DNA of 64,000 nucleotides from the NCBI GenBank assembly GCA_037176705.1, contig CM073887.1:55761001-55825000 (forward strand). The letters run 5' to 3'. This DNA comes from Molossus alvarezi (Eukaryota; Chordata; Mammalia; Chiroptera; Molossidae). Shown piece after piece: positions 31,917 through 44,808 of the stretch (its first letter is position 1; each line of letters begins with the position of its first letter). The notes under the pieces were generated by a model, which did no database searches, had not been told where the DNA came from, and saw only the letters and a program-made list of their open reading frames with translations. The translations under genes and the position numbers were made by a program.

Positions 31917-32160
31917 TTTTATCCTCACCCGAGGCCATTTTTCTATTTTTGTTCAGATAGAGTGGGAGGGAGGGAGAGGAAGAGAGGGAGAGAGAGAAAC
32001 ATTGACGTAAAAGGGACACATCGAGTGGCTGCCTCCTGCACAACCCCAACTGGGGCCGGGGACAAACTGCAACCGAGATACGTGCCCTTAGCGGAAACCG
32101 AACCCAGGTCTCTCTGGACCGTGGGCCGACACTCTAACCGCTGAACCAAACCGACCAGGG
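31917..32160 (-). mobile_element. Ves-type SINE, full length
   Basis: Minus-strand full-length copy with duplication AATGATTTTTT at about 31905-31916 and 32168-32178. Confidence 0.93.
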
Positions 32161-32178
32161 TAGCCCCAATGATTTTTT

Positions 32179-32900
32179 CTATAGAGGGTCTAAAGTGCTT
32201 GTCCACAACAAAGTGCATAACAAAGTACCTTGTGTGTAAATAAGCGTGCACATTAGCAGGCCCGTGCTTATCCTTAGAAAGGCTTGCTCACAAAGTTCAC
32301 TTTTCGCCAGTATCTGGGTACGGGATTTGGGAATGAACCCATCAACCTAACATACAGAAGTACCTCAGTTTGCCTAAAGCATTTATGCATACAATATGGT
32401 ATATAGCAAGCTCATGTTTTCCTTCTTAGATGCTGTAATTTTGTTACATGTTCAGCAGACCATGCCCATGTGATCAGCACCCCCAAAACTCTGCTGAGCT
32501 TATTGAGTCTCTGCTGAGCTTCCATAGTAGACAATAATTGACACCTGTTCTCACTTCTTGCTTGGAGAACTGAGCCCATCCTATGTGGTTAACTCAGAGA
32601 CAACATTTGGAAGCTTGCTCCTGGCTTCCTCCAAATCAAATTTCATTCAGTATTAAATAATACTAAGACAGGATATTTAATGACCCTCATGGGAAAGTTA
32701 AAATTATTGGGCGATGTCAAAGTAGAAGGAAATAAGTGAAAAGAAATGTGTGGCTCAGATGTCATCTTTCCCAAATAATACCTATATCAAAACTCATAAA
32801 TCCCCAAACCAGACTCCTTCTGAGTCAACAAAGCTAACCTTCAAAACTAATAGAGGAACAAATGTTCAATATGGACAGAGTCTTCTAAAGAACAAAGTGG
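32179..32900. other. Unassigned intronic stretch
   Basis: About 720 bp with no coding frame or repeat that I recognise; ordinary-looking intron sequence. Confidence 0.4.
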
Positions 32901-33086
32901 GCCCTGGCTGGTAGCTCAGCTGGCTAGAGCATCATTCTGATACGTCAAAGTTGTGGGTTCAATCCCTAGTCAGGGCACATACAAGAATAAACCAATGAAC
33001 GTGAAAATAATTGGAACAACAAATCCATGTTTCTCTTTCTACGTGCCTTTTTCTCTCTCTCTCTCTCTCAAAAAAAAAAAAAAAAG
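32901..33086 (+). mobile_element. tRNA SINE, second subtype
   Basis: Head CTGGTAGCTCAGCTGGCTAG, body with TTGGAACAACAAATCC, then CT repeats and an A-run. Same subtype as 8933-9119. Confidence 0.88.
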
Positions 33087-36000
33087 GAACATATCGGTAG
33101 CCTACCTAACATACACAAAATATTTTAAAGCTATAGTATTGCAGGCAGTACAGTAGTGAGAAAAACAGACCAAGAAAAAGAAAAAGTGTCTTCCATGGGC
33201 TAACATATCAGGTGATCAAAGACATGTGAAGATGGTGCCACTCATTGGTTGGTGCTACGATATCTGCTTTGTATGTGATGAGTTATGATGATTCTCGGGT
33301 CCGTTCCATTATCAGAGACATTCCCATTAAGACGTGAAAAGCAGCATCTCTGCCTGAACTCCATCATATACAAATGAGGTGTTGTTGTCTTTAAAAGTCT
33401 ATGAATGCCCATTGCTTTTCATTCAAAATCCTAAGAAGCTCCTCAGAAAGCCTAGGGGGTCTGGGAACTGGGGGACCTCATTCATGCAGCTCCATTGCAT
33501 CTCACAAGAGACTGAGAAATGAGAAGACAACCCTCTCCTACAGGTACGCTAGCCCAGAGGACCCAGGTTTAGCTCCATCATGTCTCAGGGGATCTTGGTA
33601 GCTGTAATGAGCCTCTGGGTTGCTGTTTCCAGGTCTCAAGTCAAAAGGGATTGCTGTCTAGGTGGTCACATGCTCAGGGCTCTCTATTTTCAGGATGGCT
33701 TTGTAAATAGAGGGAATTGCAGCTCTAATGTCGTGTGGGGCCTAGGGCAGATTCTTATATTAAAGCCTATGGACACTTAAGGCCATGATTGGTAAGACCA
33801 GGTGGCAAGAGAGGAAGGAGGTCACTGAAGCCTCTGTAGTAAAGAATTCTCTGAGGTCACCAACAAAAATCCCAGTTGTACAAACTTGAAGAGAGTCTTC
33901 AGCCTTTGCTATAGGAGTGCCCATTCAAGGTGAGCTAATTTGCAAGTAACAGCATTAATGGGTTCAAGCAAAATTTGTAAACAAATTGGAACAACAACAA
34001 CAACAACAACAACAAAGAAACCAGTAGGTTTTGTACATGCTGATGGGGACAACAGCTATTTCTTCTAGTCAGGGATGGAGTGAGTCTCAAATTATCAAAT
34101 AATATCCAAATTTGTAACAAAGTTGACAGGGCCTCATCGTCCTTCCACTTTTGCCATCTCCTTTTTTCAATATTTGCGTGTCCTATATGTCCTCAGAGGA
34201 CACATTCAGTGTAATGTGCCTGTGTTCTTGGAGAAACCACATGCAGTTAAGACCTTGCCTGCAATGATTGGGGGTGGGGGTGGGGGCAAAGCTGTTGAAG
34301 TTCCAGGAGGATAACCAAGTCAAGGTGTATCATCTCCCTTCAGAGGTGAAGAACGAGTGCAGCTGACAGCCTGTTAAAATAGACACTGAGCAGAGCAGAC
34401 TTAGTGTCAGGGACAGCAGGATATTTACCAGTTGCTGAGTGGATGGTGTCAGTAATTTCCATAATGTTGGGGACTGGGAATAGAGGTCTGTTTGGTATGA
34501 CCACAGCCTCAAGTTTACAGGACTTCACAGTCAGCTGTGATCCACTCTATTCTGGTTTAAGAACAAGCTGTTCAAAGGAGAAGCATTGGGGGAAATTACC
34601 CCTTCACTAACTAGGTGTTGTATACAGTTTTCAGTCATTCAAGTACCTGAGTCACTTACACTGGTCACACGAACTCATTTATCTGGAGAGTTAGGTCCAT
34701 GGGGTCCCACTTTGTGAAACCAGTTTGTACATGAAAAATAGTTCATTTAATTTTAATTCATGAATCATTGGTTCAGAGCTTCCCTCTTCAGTATGGAATA
34801 TTTTAGAACAGCAGGTATTATGATGATGGAGAATTTAAGCAAGACCAGAATTCTGCTAATTAAAGAGAAACACTGTCCTATTCATTCGCTATGTTATATT
34901 CATTTAGCACCACCTAAGATCACCAATGGTACCTGGCTTAAATTTAGTGGGATCCCAGGTGTCACTGTAATTGGAGACCTGGTACTGAAACTGCATGAAG
35001 GCTTGTGAGTAAGAGCATTATGGAAATGGCAACGGTGATTCAGAACCTGTGTTGGAGAAGCCCCAGCGCCAAGCAGTGTACTTTTATCTGTTTTGTTGTA
35101 AATTTTAAAATTTAGTTTGGATTTTCAATTGGTTCAAATTCTGGATATTTGTTCCTTTTCTTTTTTCTTTCTTTCTTTTGGTGGTCGTGGTGTAGCTCCA
35201 TTCCTTTTGTCCTTCCATTTTGAGTTTCTGTTCACTGGATATACTTCAGGGAGGGTGTCCTCTCTACCCTGGTACTTACATAGTTTTTCCTCAGAGGGCC
35301 TGAAATCAGAGCCATCAGGGCTAGGAGCCTCCCCAGGACAAGTGGTTGTTTTATAAGTTTTAAAGACCCTGGAGTGAAGTCAGGTTTGAACTAATCCCTT
35401 GGCTGTGCCACAGTGAGGCCACGGGGAGCTTCCTTGCCCCCAGGGTCAGGATTGGTGTTGCAGTAGACACAGCAGCAGCAGCAGCAGAGGTACTGAAGGG
35501 TCCCGAAGAGCCCTCTGGTATTAGGGGTGGACTGGCTGCCTTTCCTGCTCTTCTCTTTCTCTCTTTTTAAATAACTGCCCGTTCAGAAGCGACCACCTGA
35601 TTGGCCTACCTCTTGCACAGGGTGTAGTCACCCTCTTCCACCCCCATCCCTGGGGTAATTCGGGGCCAACCCAGCCTGTCTCAGCTTCACTCCAACACAC
35701 AGATACATCCTGGCAAAGGCATTCACCCAGGACCGCTTCAAAGGCGGCCCCACCACCATACTCTGTCTGCCAGTTGCCTAGAAATGTAGACACTGCCTCT
35801 CTGGTACACAGAAGTGAGGCTTGGCGGGCTTGGCGATGTCATGTGGGGAAGCACAGCTCACAGCACCAGCTCCGGGCACCCAGGAACCACAGTGAGCAAG
35901 TCTGAGAAACAGTGGACAGACCCACAGGGGTGGTCACGTTGGGATGTGCTGTTCATGGGACAGTCCTTGGGGAAGGAGGGGGGACACCTGAGCAGCCCCA

Positions 36001-36766
36001 GGAATGAAGTCTGGGAGCTCCAACACCCTCCTCTCCTGGGGAAGAATGGAAATGTGGTGGGCAGTTCGAGCAAGGACAGTGAATGGGCCAGGTACAGAAG
36101 GTTACCAGGGTGAAAAGCCGGGTTGCCTAGCGACAGACAACTGTAGGGAGGAACTTCATCCCCAGGTTGACCTTTCCTTTCCTAGCATATCATTGGTCAT
36201 GCAGTTGGGAAGCACTGACCTTTTCCTTCCTAGAGATAATATTTAGGCCTCACTTGTATTTCAGCTCCAGGCCCAGAAATGCAGCAAAACCAGACAAGTG
36301 ATGCCAAGGCTGACCTCAGGACCAGCTGCACTGAATAATGACCCCCTGTCTGTCGGGGACCAATCAATCAGTGGAGACCCTGACCCTGAAAAGACACTCC
36401 TGGAAAGATGCTTAATATTCTATTGAGGGCTTCCCCTGGGTCTTCTAAAATCTCCACCCCTAAAACCCTTAGGGCAGAAGACCCAGCTAGTTCTCCTTCC
36501 TGGAAGCAAGGCAAGGGCCTTTTCCCTTCTCCTCCACTCCCCCTCCCTCTAGGGAATACGATCGATCGTAAGGCATTTTGCTATCTCAATAACAAAATCC
36601 ACAAGAATCTGTTGCAGTGCAAAAAAAAAAAAAGTTATTTATTGTTTCTGTGGCAAGATATTTTAATAAACTATTGATGATACTTGAGCACTAACAGTCT
36701 AAGTCCTGAAAATCCAATTGACTCACTCAAAATAAAAGAATAGACCTTTTAATATTCCTACCCACG
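33087..36766. other. Long unassigned intronic stretch
   Basis: About 3.7 kb of the zinc-finger intron. I see an AAC microsatellite (about 33993-34015), a CAG microsatellite (about 35469-35488) and a GGGGGT-rich tract near 34268-34290. No open frame here has family motifs or splice-site support. Old repeats too decayed to recognise by eye may be present. Confidence 0.4.
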
Positions 36767-36982
36767 CCCGGCCAGTGTGGCTCAGTGGATTGAGTGTCAT
36801 TGCATGGAGTAGAGGTCCCGATTCAATTCCCAATCAGGGCACATGCCCGGGTTTTGGCTTGATTCTCAGTAGAGGGCATGCAGGAGGCAGCCAATCGATG
36901 TTTTTCTCTCACATGGATGTTTCTATCTCTTCCTTCCTCTCTCTCTAAAAAAAAAAAAATCAATAAAAACATATTAAAAAAT
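36767..36982 (+). mobile_element. Ves-related SINE
   Basis: Plus-strand SINE ending in an A-run; duplication around ATATTYCTACCCA (about 36753-36766 and 36983-36996). Confidence 0.9.
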
Positions 36983-37596
36983 ATATTTCTACCCATACTG
37001 GGAAGAAAAAAGGGAAAGAATATTTAATACATGCAATGTAACAATGAAATGTTTTATTTCTCTGAAAGTCACCTGTCTCTGGCATCTTTGAAAATATTTT
37101 ATACTGTTTTTTTGAGTTGCAGTTATTAAATTAATTTTTATTCATTGAAAACCTGAGACTGAAATAAAGTGATAAATGTTTAAAGGTGACAAATTTTAGG
37201 GAGAGCCAGCACTGATCTACAACACCCAGGAAAGTTACCCAAGGAGAACCTTCACCCAAAGGACTTCCTATAGCATGTCTGTGCCCGATCCTGAAAAGAG
37301 AGGCACAAGTATTTTATGCAAATTAGTTCCAGGTGGTTATTAGCTATTGTTTTCACATATAAAATATCCAGACACATACAAAATAAACCTTTCAAAAACA
37401 GCCATTCATTGACTGTGGGAAAATAATAAACAATTAAAATACTGAGTCTTTTATTTTTAAAAAAGGAAAGGTCCACAAGATCACTTGTGCTAAGTCACAT
37501 CACCAACCCCCAATTTAATACAGTCATGAGCCACACAACAATGTATGATCAATAGCAGAGTACATATGAGATGGTGGTCCTAAAGGACTATAATGT

Positions 37597-37723
37597 GCCC
37601 CGGCCAGTTTGGCTCAGCTGTTAGAGTGGGGGAAGACAGGAGGGTTTTAGGTTTGATCCCTGGCCTGGTTGGGGCCGTGCAGGAGGCAACCAATCAATGT
37701 TTCTCTCTCACAAGATAATTTTT
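37597..37723 (+). mobile_element. Ves-type SINE, cut by another SINE
   Basis: Plus-strand head and body (GCCCCGGCCAGTTTGGCTCAG, with part of the middle deleted). Its CT zone is entered by the next SINE. Confidence 0.88.
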
Positions 37724-37968
37724 TTTTTTTTAATCCTCACCTGAGGACATTTTTCCATTTTTTGTTCAGATAGAGTGGGAAGGAAAGAGAGGAAGAGAGA
37801 GAGAGAGAAACATCAACATGAAAGGGACACATCGAGTGGCTGCCACCCGCACGACCAACCAGGGCCACGGACAAACTGCAACCGAGGTATGCGCCCTTAG
37901 CGGGAACCGAACCCAGGTCTCTCTGGACCACAGGCCAATACTAACCGCTGAGCCAAACTGGCCAAGGC
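37724..37968 (-). mobile_element. Ves-type SINE nested in a SINE
   Basis: Minus-strand full-length copy; duplication AAGATAATTTTT at 37712-37723 and 37976-37987. Confidence 0.93.
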
Positions 37969-38723
37969 AACAATAAAGATAATTTTTAAAAAGGTTATAA
38001 TGATTTGAAAAATTCCTATCACCTAGTGATGTCATATCCATCATAACATCATAGGGCAATGCATTACTCAGATGTTTATACTGATACTGCTGTAAACAAG
38101 CTTACTATGCTGCCAGTCCTACAAAAAGTATAGCACATTCATTTACATTCAGTACATATTATGATAATAAACGACAATGTTATTGGTTTATGTATTTACT
38201 TACTATACATTTTATCTTTACTGTAAAGTGTACTCTTTCTATTTAGTAAAAAAGTTTGCTGTGAAACAGGATTCTGTTTTAGGCAGGCAGCAGCCTCATA
38301 GATCTTGTGTTTATTGTCTTTTGATTGCATCATTTTCTCCCGTGCCTGATTGAATCTTTTCTTTTATAAATTTCATGGCCTAAGTGTACAATGTTGTAAA
38401 GTCAACAGCAGTGTACAGCAATGTCCTAGGCCTTCATATTCACATACCAATCACTGACTCATGTAGAGAGACCTCTAGTCCTGCAAGCTCCATTCAGGGT
38501 AAGTGCCCTACACAGGGGCACCATTTTTTTTTCTTGTACACCATATTTTTTCTGTACATTTTCTATGTTTAGATTCACAAATACTTACTACCATTGCATT
38601 ACAATCCCCTACAGAATACCATACAGTAACAAGTTGTACAGGTTTGTAGCCTAGGAGCAATAGGCTATAACATATAGCTTAGGTGTGTAGTAAGCTACAC
38701 TACGTGAGTTTTAAAAATAATTT

Positions 38724-38840
38724 AAAAATTTTTTATTTTATTATTATTTTTTTAATCCTCATCCAAAGATACTTTTACATTTATCTTCAGACAGACAGAG
38801 TGGGAGGGGTAGAGACAGAGAGAGAGAGAGAAAAATAGAG

Positions 38841-38879
<39 letters not shown>

Positions 38880-39045
38880 GAAAGAAACATCCGTGTGAGA
38901 GAGACGCATCGACTGGTTGCCACACGTGACCCCAACTGGGGTGGGGACAAACTGCAACCAAGGTCCCTGCCTTTGGCCAGAACCAAACCCGGACTCTTTG
39001 GTCCACAGGCTGATGCTCTAACTGCTGAGCCAAACCGGCTTAGGC
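38724..39045 (-). mobile_element. Ves-type SINE with GATA expansion
   Basis: Minus-strand SINE whose purine-rich zone has grown into a GATA microsatellite. Duplication around TTAAAAATAA on both sides. Confidence 0.88.
38841..38879. repeat. GATA microsatellite
   Basis: About nine to ten perfect GATA units within the SINE at 38724-39045, probably grown from its GA-rich tract. Confidence 0.95.
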
Positions 39046-39063
39046 TTAAAAAATAAGTTTTTA

Positions 39064-39227
39064 AAAAATGTATTGATTTGAAAAAGAAAGAGAGAAACAT
39101 CAGTTTGTTGTTCCACTCGTTTTTATATTCCTTGGTTGATCCTTCTATGTGCCTTGACCCGCGAGCTAATCTGCAACCTTAGCGTATCAGGACGATGCTC
39201 TAACCAATTGAGCTACCCCTCCAGGGC
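39064..39227 (-). mobile_element. tRNA SINE, second subtype
   Basis: Minus-strand copy with the head ending CAATTGAGCTACCCCTCCAG, i.e. the subtype with GGTAGCTCAATTGG, directly after the preceding SINE. Confidence 0.85.
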
Positions 39228-39464
39228 TACATCATGCAGGTTTGTGAAGTGAACTCAAAACAACAAAACTGCCTAAGGATGTACTCCCCAGGTTCAGGGG
39301 TGCATGCCAGTATTTAACTGCATTTCCAACCTCTCCCAGGAAGAAAACGTTAAATCAATCACTCTGGAATTTCCTGATCAACACTAATCTGCCTAATAAG
39401 GCTCCTGCTGTTCCTTCTCCTAAGGAAAGGTGATCTTGTCTGAAAAAACCCTTTTTTTTTCTTT

Positions 39465-39680
39465 AAAAAAACTTTTTTTTCCTTTATTTAGTTTAGAGAG
39501 AGAGGAAGGGAGAGGGAGAAAGAGAGAAACATCAATGAGAGAGAACATCGATTGGCTGCCTCCTGCATGCCTCCCACTGCGGATTTGGCCCACAACCTGG
39601 GCATGTGTCCTGACTGGGAATCCAACCGGTGACCTCTTGGTGCGTGGGCCAACACTTAACCACTGAGCCACATCAGGTGG
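39465..39680 (-). mobile_element. Ves-related SINE
   Basis: Minus-strand SINE with poly-T start, GAGAGAGGAAGG zone and head ending CACTGAGCCACATCAGGTGG. It lies just upstream of the CpG island. Confidence 0.9.
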
Positions 39681-39889
39681 GCACTCTTTCCTTTCTTAAT
39701 AACCTCTTAATCCCCCTGTATTTCTGCCTGTAAACGCCTTCCATTTTGCACAGCTCCTCTGAGATTCTATGTATTAGATGGGATGCTGCCGGATTGGTGA
39801 ATTAAATCTTCAAATTTACTCACTTGAATTTTTTTTTTTTTTTTAACAAAATCAAATAGTTGACAGAGATGCCCTGACTCAAAGGGAAG

Positions 39890-40560
39890 ATGGCGTTTGG
39901 GATTCCGGAGAGAGACTGGAAGTGCAGGCATCTGTCGGAGCGTTAGGCCTGGGGGACAACAGGTGGTGGATTTGAGACCCTGCTCCACAAACATGAAAAC
40001 TCAGGAGAACACGGTTCCCTCTGGGGAGAAAAAAAGGGACAGGGGACTCCAAAGAGCACAGCTCCTTCCATGCACGCACCCCGGGGACATGGTCATGACT
40101 GTCCCCCAAGACCCTCCTGTGGTCGCCGCACCGACTGGGGAGACGCGGGAACGGGGTGCAGAGCTGCGCAGACACGCTCCGGGCCGAAGTCCTCGCGCGC
40201 AGTGAGGACTGGACGCCCCGGTCACGGCTGGCGGTGCAGCCCCCACACCGCGAGCCCGAGGGACTGAGGAGTGAGCGGAGCCCCCGGGGGCCTTGAGTCG
40301 GCAGACTCCGGACTGACCCGGAGACGGTCCCGCCAGGGCGGCTGGAGCAGCCCCTCCTCCCCGTCTGCTCCCGGCCGCACACTCACCATTTCTAGGTTTC
40401 CTGGTTTCCTCAGTCCTTCCTCCTCAGTCCTTCCAGAACACCCACGACTGGTACAGATCACAGCTGGACAGGTGAGGGCGGAGTAACACGGAGCTTTAAG
40501 GGCAGGGCAGTGCCAGCCGGCTCGCAGCTGGAGCGAGCTGGACATCCGGGTGGTTGCAGA
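39890..40560 (-). promoter_or_regulatory. CpG island, likely promoter of the zinc-finger gene
   Basis: Sharp rise in GC and CpG content (for example dense CpG at 40120-40280 and 40330-40390), unlike all surrounding DNA. It surrounds the putative first exon on the minus strand. No TATA box is evident, as usual for CpG-island promoters of KRAB zinc-finger genes. The island extends downstream of the exon into intron 1. Confidence 0.75.
40387..40500 (-). CDS. KRAB zinc-finger gene, exon 1 (5' UTR plus ATG)
   Basis: On the minus strand, GGAAACCTAGAAATG is followed at once by the donor GTGAGTG; the ATG occupies 40389-40387. Many KRAB zinc-finger genes of this family have a first exon that is 5' UTR ending precisely in the start codon, so that translation begins M-D-S at the KRAB-A exon. 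The upstream limit of the exon (about 40500) is not visible from sequence. Joining this ATG to exon 2 keeps the frame. Confidence is limited by the lack of a transcript. Confidence 0.72.
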
Positions 40561-42060
40561 GCATAGCCCCACCCACCTGCCACACCAGAGGCCCACCCAC
40601 TGACCCCCTGCTCTTGATGTGGCCGACACTTCGCAAAACGTCGCCCCCTAGTGCCTGAGTTACGCAAGCCTGAGCCCAACGCAGCCAGAACTCCTCCAGT
40701 ACAGGGACATTGGCATTGAAACCTAGTGCTGAAAGTCCACCAGGGAAGTGCGATCCTTCCTTGCAAACACAGACACTAAGGCACCTCACTTTATGTAGTA
40801 ATGAATTTGACTCCATTTTGATCTTCGTTGACAACTGGAATCTGACCTGTGGATTTGCCAAAAAGGTGCACAGGCTCAGGTACCAAGGATACCTTGGGAC
40901 GGTATCCTTATGGAACTTCAGTCAGATTCAGAAAAAGAGCATTGAAACCAAAAACAAGGCATCATTTAAAAAAACGTGACTTCTGGGTATTTAGAATGGT
41001 TAACTTTAGAAAATATTCCTGATATGAAAAAATTGCAGTGCCATGAAAAATACAAACAGGTGGTTAAGTTTTCTCACTGGTGATTCAATCACTCTCTGAG
41101 GTCATGAGCCACCCCTTACTTGTGGCTACACTGTTTAATCCACCAGTAATGAGACTTATCGGAAATCTGGGTTTCAGCTCATTAATAATCCCCCTGATTG
41201 GCGAGCTTGTGATACTAGCATAACATTCATTCTGACAATGATGGAATCACTCCCGGCCAGGCATCCTCTCCATACAGTATGCACAGATACTGTTTCTGAT
41301 CACTGCCTCTCTCCATTCCCTGAGGAAATGCTCACCTTTAGTATCATCTGAGACACAGCCCCACCCAAACTGCAGCAATAACTGCATCATGCTTGGGGAC
41401 ACAGAAGAACCCCTGGAGGCCATCTGACATAGGAAGCCTGAGGGGCAGAACCAAAGAACCACAAGTGATCTCAGTGGAAAGAGGAAAGGAGGGCACATGC
41501 TTGAACCAGCACTTATTATACAAGGTGGACCACCTCGGGGAGTAGCATCGTCATCAGTCCATTCACTGTAGGAAGAAGTCTGGATATTCAGCATGAAGAA
41601 TTGAGAGATGGAGAATGTATTTCCAGTTCATTATCTTTTTTTTTTCTTTCCATAATCTTCCTTTTAATAGCTATCTGGAAAACAATAGCCTTGAAGCAGT
41701 TTTTCTAGAAATCATTTTGATTTCCCAAAGTCTGGAATATCTCTGGTTTTTTGTTTTGTTTTATCTCTTAACTTCTCATCTCAACCTTAAATAAACGACC
41801 CTCTACCAAGAATGTGTGTTCACTGGGGATGATGCATAAGTTTGGTCTCTTCTCTCACACTGCTGAACTGCAGAAACATGCTGCAGGAAGATTACATTTC
41901 ATTCCTGCCCTTTCCACCCTACTTTCCTTTGCACCTGTAGGAAATGCACAGTTCCAGTGTGGCCCCATCAGGGCAGAAAATGCAGAGGTTCCTCCTGCAC
42001 TGAGGGCCAGGAATTGTCCTGCTTCTCACATGTAATAACTAAAGGGCCAGTTTGTACCTT
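40561..42060. other. Unassigned stretch upstream of the zinc-finger promoter
   Basis: About 1.5 kb with no supported gene. Frames up to about 115 codons occur (for example 41594-41247 on the minus strand), but they lack motifs and codon-level support. Confidence 0.4.
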
Positions 42061-42745
42061 TGCTGAGGGCACATCATGCTGCTCTCCAAGGTGTTTTAAT
42101 TACTGTGGTTGTGTTTGGTAAGGGGAGGTGATTCCTGTGACTCCACCATGGCAAACAGAGGGACCAGAATATACTTAGAATGTAGCTGCATCCACCATCA
42201 CCATGGGAAGCCATGAGGTCTCAAGACTCACCCTATAAGACAGTCTTTTCATCCAAAGAGCTCCACTGAAAAGGCATATGGAGCTCCTTGTATGTAGAAT
42301 GAGATATTTCCCCATGACCTTGACATACGCCCCTAATGGAATGAGTTACACAAGGTTCAAGCTGCTGGTCTGTTGGAGGAAGTCATTGAGAAGATGTGAC
42401 TGCTGGTCAACCTATGAGCTGTACCTGGCAATCAGAGGCTCTTTACTCCCACTCCTGTCCTTGTGATGTATGTTCTGCCCACTTTGGAGAACTAAGAGCC
42501 ATTTCAAGGACACAGAGAATAATGTGTGCTGAGCCCATCTGAACCATGTACATGTCCCCATAAAGGCTTCTAGGTAAACTTTTCAGATTCTGGTGGGCAG
42601 TATGGAGATCTACTCCTCTTGTGGCCACTCAAGACAACCCTGGTATGGAAGATCCTTTGCTTATTAAAACTGCCTTTTACAAATCTGGAGTGGTCTGCCC
42701 CTTTCTTTGGTCTCTCCTTGGCCTTTGTGTGTGGGGGCCAGTCTC
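42061..42745 (+). repeat. Possible LTR
   Basis: The right end shows TTATTAAAACTGCC (a variant polyadenylation signal) followed about 70 nt later by TGTGTGTGGGGGCCAG, resembling an LTR end next to a primer site. No partner LTR, TG...CA pair or target duplication was found. Treat as a suggestion. Confidence 0.25.
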
Positions 42746-42892
42746 AGTTTTTACCTGGATAACTTCCAAGTTGCAATCCAGCATTTCTTGTCTTTGAATG
42801 ATAATAAGGAAACAACTGATCCTTTTTGTGGTAGAAAGCATGAAGTACCTTTAAATGGCAGAACACCCCACACACACCCTCTCACCCCCCAT

Positions 42893-42894
<2 letters not shown>

Positions 42895-42945
<51 letters not shown>

Positions 42946-42966
42946 TATATGTGTGTGTGTGTGTGT
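42895..42966. repeat. AT/GT microsatellite
   Basis: About 28 AT units with one interruption, then about eight GT units. On the minus strand it reads as AC then AT repeats. Confidence 0.95.
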
Positions 42967-43229
42967 ACTTAAAAAATTATTTCTTTATGGTCTAACTGAA
43001 ATATTGACATAGTATTTGAGGTAGTAGTGGGTGAATAGGCTCATTACTTTTCATCATCACAGATTATAAACATGGAAGCACTAATATGATCACATTTGGT
43101 AAGAGGGGCAACTGAGACTTAGGGGAGCTAAATGACCTCTCTAACTTTACATAGGCAGTCAGTAGGGGTGCTCAGATTCATCATCACAAAAACAACAAAC
43201 TGCAGACCTATTTCTTCTGTGAATACAGA

Positions 43230-44275
43230 TTATATAAAACAAAAACAAAAAGAAAACCTTAACTAATACTGGTACCTAATCCAGCAACCTCTTAAAAGAA
43301 TTATGCACCATGACAAAGTAGGTATGTGAAGTTGGGTTAGTGTCCCAAAATAAACTAATATATCAGATTAATAGAGTAAAAAGCAAAAATATCATAATCA
43401 TTTCAAGAGACTCAGAGGAAGTACTTGACAAAATCCAACATCCTTTCATGATAGAAATACTCAGCAAACCAGGATTCAAAGAACATTTTCTGAACCTGAT
43501 AATGAGAAAATATGGAACATTCACAGATAATACTATATTTCGTAGTAAAAGGCTGGATGTTTTCTCCTGAAAATGAGGAACAAAACCACAGTTTCAGTCA
43601 TTTCCACTTCTAATGCCAATGCACTGGAGAATTTAACCAGAACAATTTGGACAAAAAAGGAAATAAGATGCATCTATATTGAACAGAAAGAGGTAAAATA
43701 ATCTTCACTTGCATATGACTTATCTTGTATACAGAAAACTCTAAGGAATCCACTAAAAATATCTATTAGAACTTATAATTAACTATAGTAAGTTAATATG
43801 ATAGAAGATCTGTATATAAAATAAACTGTTTTTCTATATACTGCAATGAACAATCTGATAATGAAATTGACCAAAGAAATCTATTCACAAGAGAATCAAC
43901 TGGAATGAAATAGATACAAATTTAATGAAAGTAGAAAATACATACTTTGAAAACTGCAAAATATCATTACAATTTAATAAAGATCTACAACTATGAAATA
44001 ACACATGTTGGTGAGAATGTAGAGAAAACAGAATCCTTGTGCACTGTAGGTGGCCAGTATGAAAAATGTATAAAGATTATTCAAAAATTCAATATAAAGC
44101 TACCATATGATTCAACAATTCCACTTCAGGTTATTTATTTGAAGATAATGAAAACAGTAACTCGAGAAGATATATGCACCCCCCCACATTCACTGCAGCA
44201 TCATTTACAATAGCCAAGAAAGAAATGGAAACAACCCAAGTGTGCATGGATGGATGGATAAATAAAGATGTTGTA
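43230..44275 (+). mobile_element. Old L1 ORF2 fragments
   Basis: Decayed L1. A 76-codon piece at 43340-43570 contains the RT region (QINRVKSKN, then DKIQHPFMIEIL), and a C-terminal piece at 43947-44213 contains KLPYDSTIPL and the EDICTPP region. There are many lesions; it belongs to an older L1 layer than the elements to the right. No duplication was identified. Confidence 0.8.
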
Positions 44276-44808
44276 GCACGCTCCCCCTTCCAGAAATATG
44301 CAGTAGCTTTCCCTGTCCCCTCTCCTTCCCCAACAGGCTTGCATTTCCTAAACTCCAAGGGTCCCCTGAGACTTGCAACCAGCCACAGCTCCTCCCGGGA
44401 TAACCCCCTGGACCTGTCTCCGGGGCCCCTTTTCTCTGACTTCCCAGTGAGCCAAAGCAGCCCCGCCCAGGCTCTCCTGTTGCTTCCTCTATCCTAGGCT
44501 CTTCCTTGTTTCACTGTCCCCAACTTTAATAAGCATACTCTCAAAATCATCTGGAAAAAAAGATAAAAAATAAAATTTGGCTGAAGGAAAAAATATCTAA
44601 ACTTGTATGTATATGATAATGCTGATTCATAATGTATAATTAAATAAAGAAAACAATGTTTATCTGAAAGACCATATGAAAATGGGGTATTTTCTATTTC
44701 CTCTCACTATGTGAAAACACAATATGAGCATTAGATGGCTTAGTAAAAGTTAATAAAATATTTTTATAAACAGGAAATGCATTTCTTTAATAGAATGATG
44801 CACATACG
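44276..44808. other. Unassigned stretch, GC-richer at left
   Basis: 44280-44510 is C-rich and abruptly different from the old L1 before it. It could be part of an LTR or a processed fragment, but no motif supports either. The remainder is AT-rich. Confidence 0.35.

Larger units (their letters stand above)
37521..39310 (+). mobile_element. Tigger/MER44-like DNA transposon, split by SINEs
   Basis: Starts TA-CAGTCATGAGCC at 37519-37521 and ends GGTGCATGCCAG-TA at 39310-39312, giving a TA target site and decayed inverted ends. Internal landmarks (GCCTAGGAGCAATAGGCTAT near 38655 and TTTGTGAAGTGAACTC near 39240) match a non-autonomous Tigger-type element that I remember as MER44/Tigger7. Four SINEs interrupt it. 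No transposase frame remains. It is among the oldest repeats in the window. Confidence 0.7.

Noticed and set aside
35521..36113. Frames of 90-99 codons in the zinc-finger intron
   Set aside because: No motifs, no overlap with recognised exons, and no convincing splice signals.
39879..40861. Several frames of 80-167 codons in the CpG island
   Set aside because: High GC lowers stop-codon frequency. The peptides have no domains, and the region fits a promoter and first exon.
41247..41594. 115-codon minus-strand frame
   Set aside because: No domain or neighbour supports it; chance frame in unassigned DNA.
44174..44497. 107-codon plus-strand frame
   Set aside because: It joins an old L1 end to a C-rich unassigned stretch; no family motif and no splice sites.
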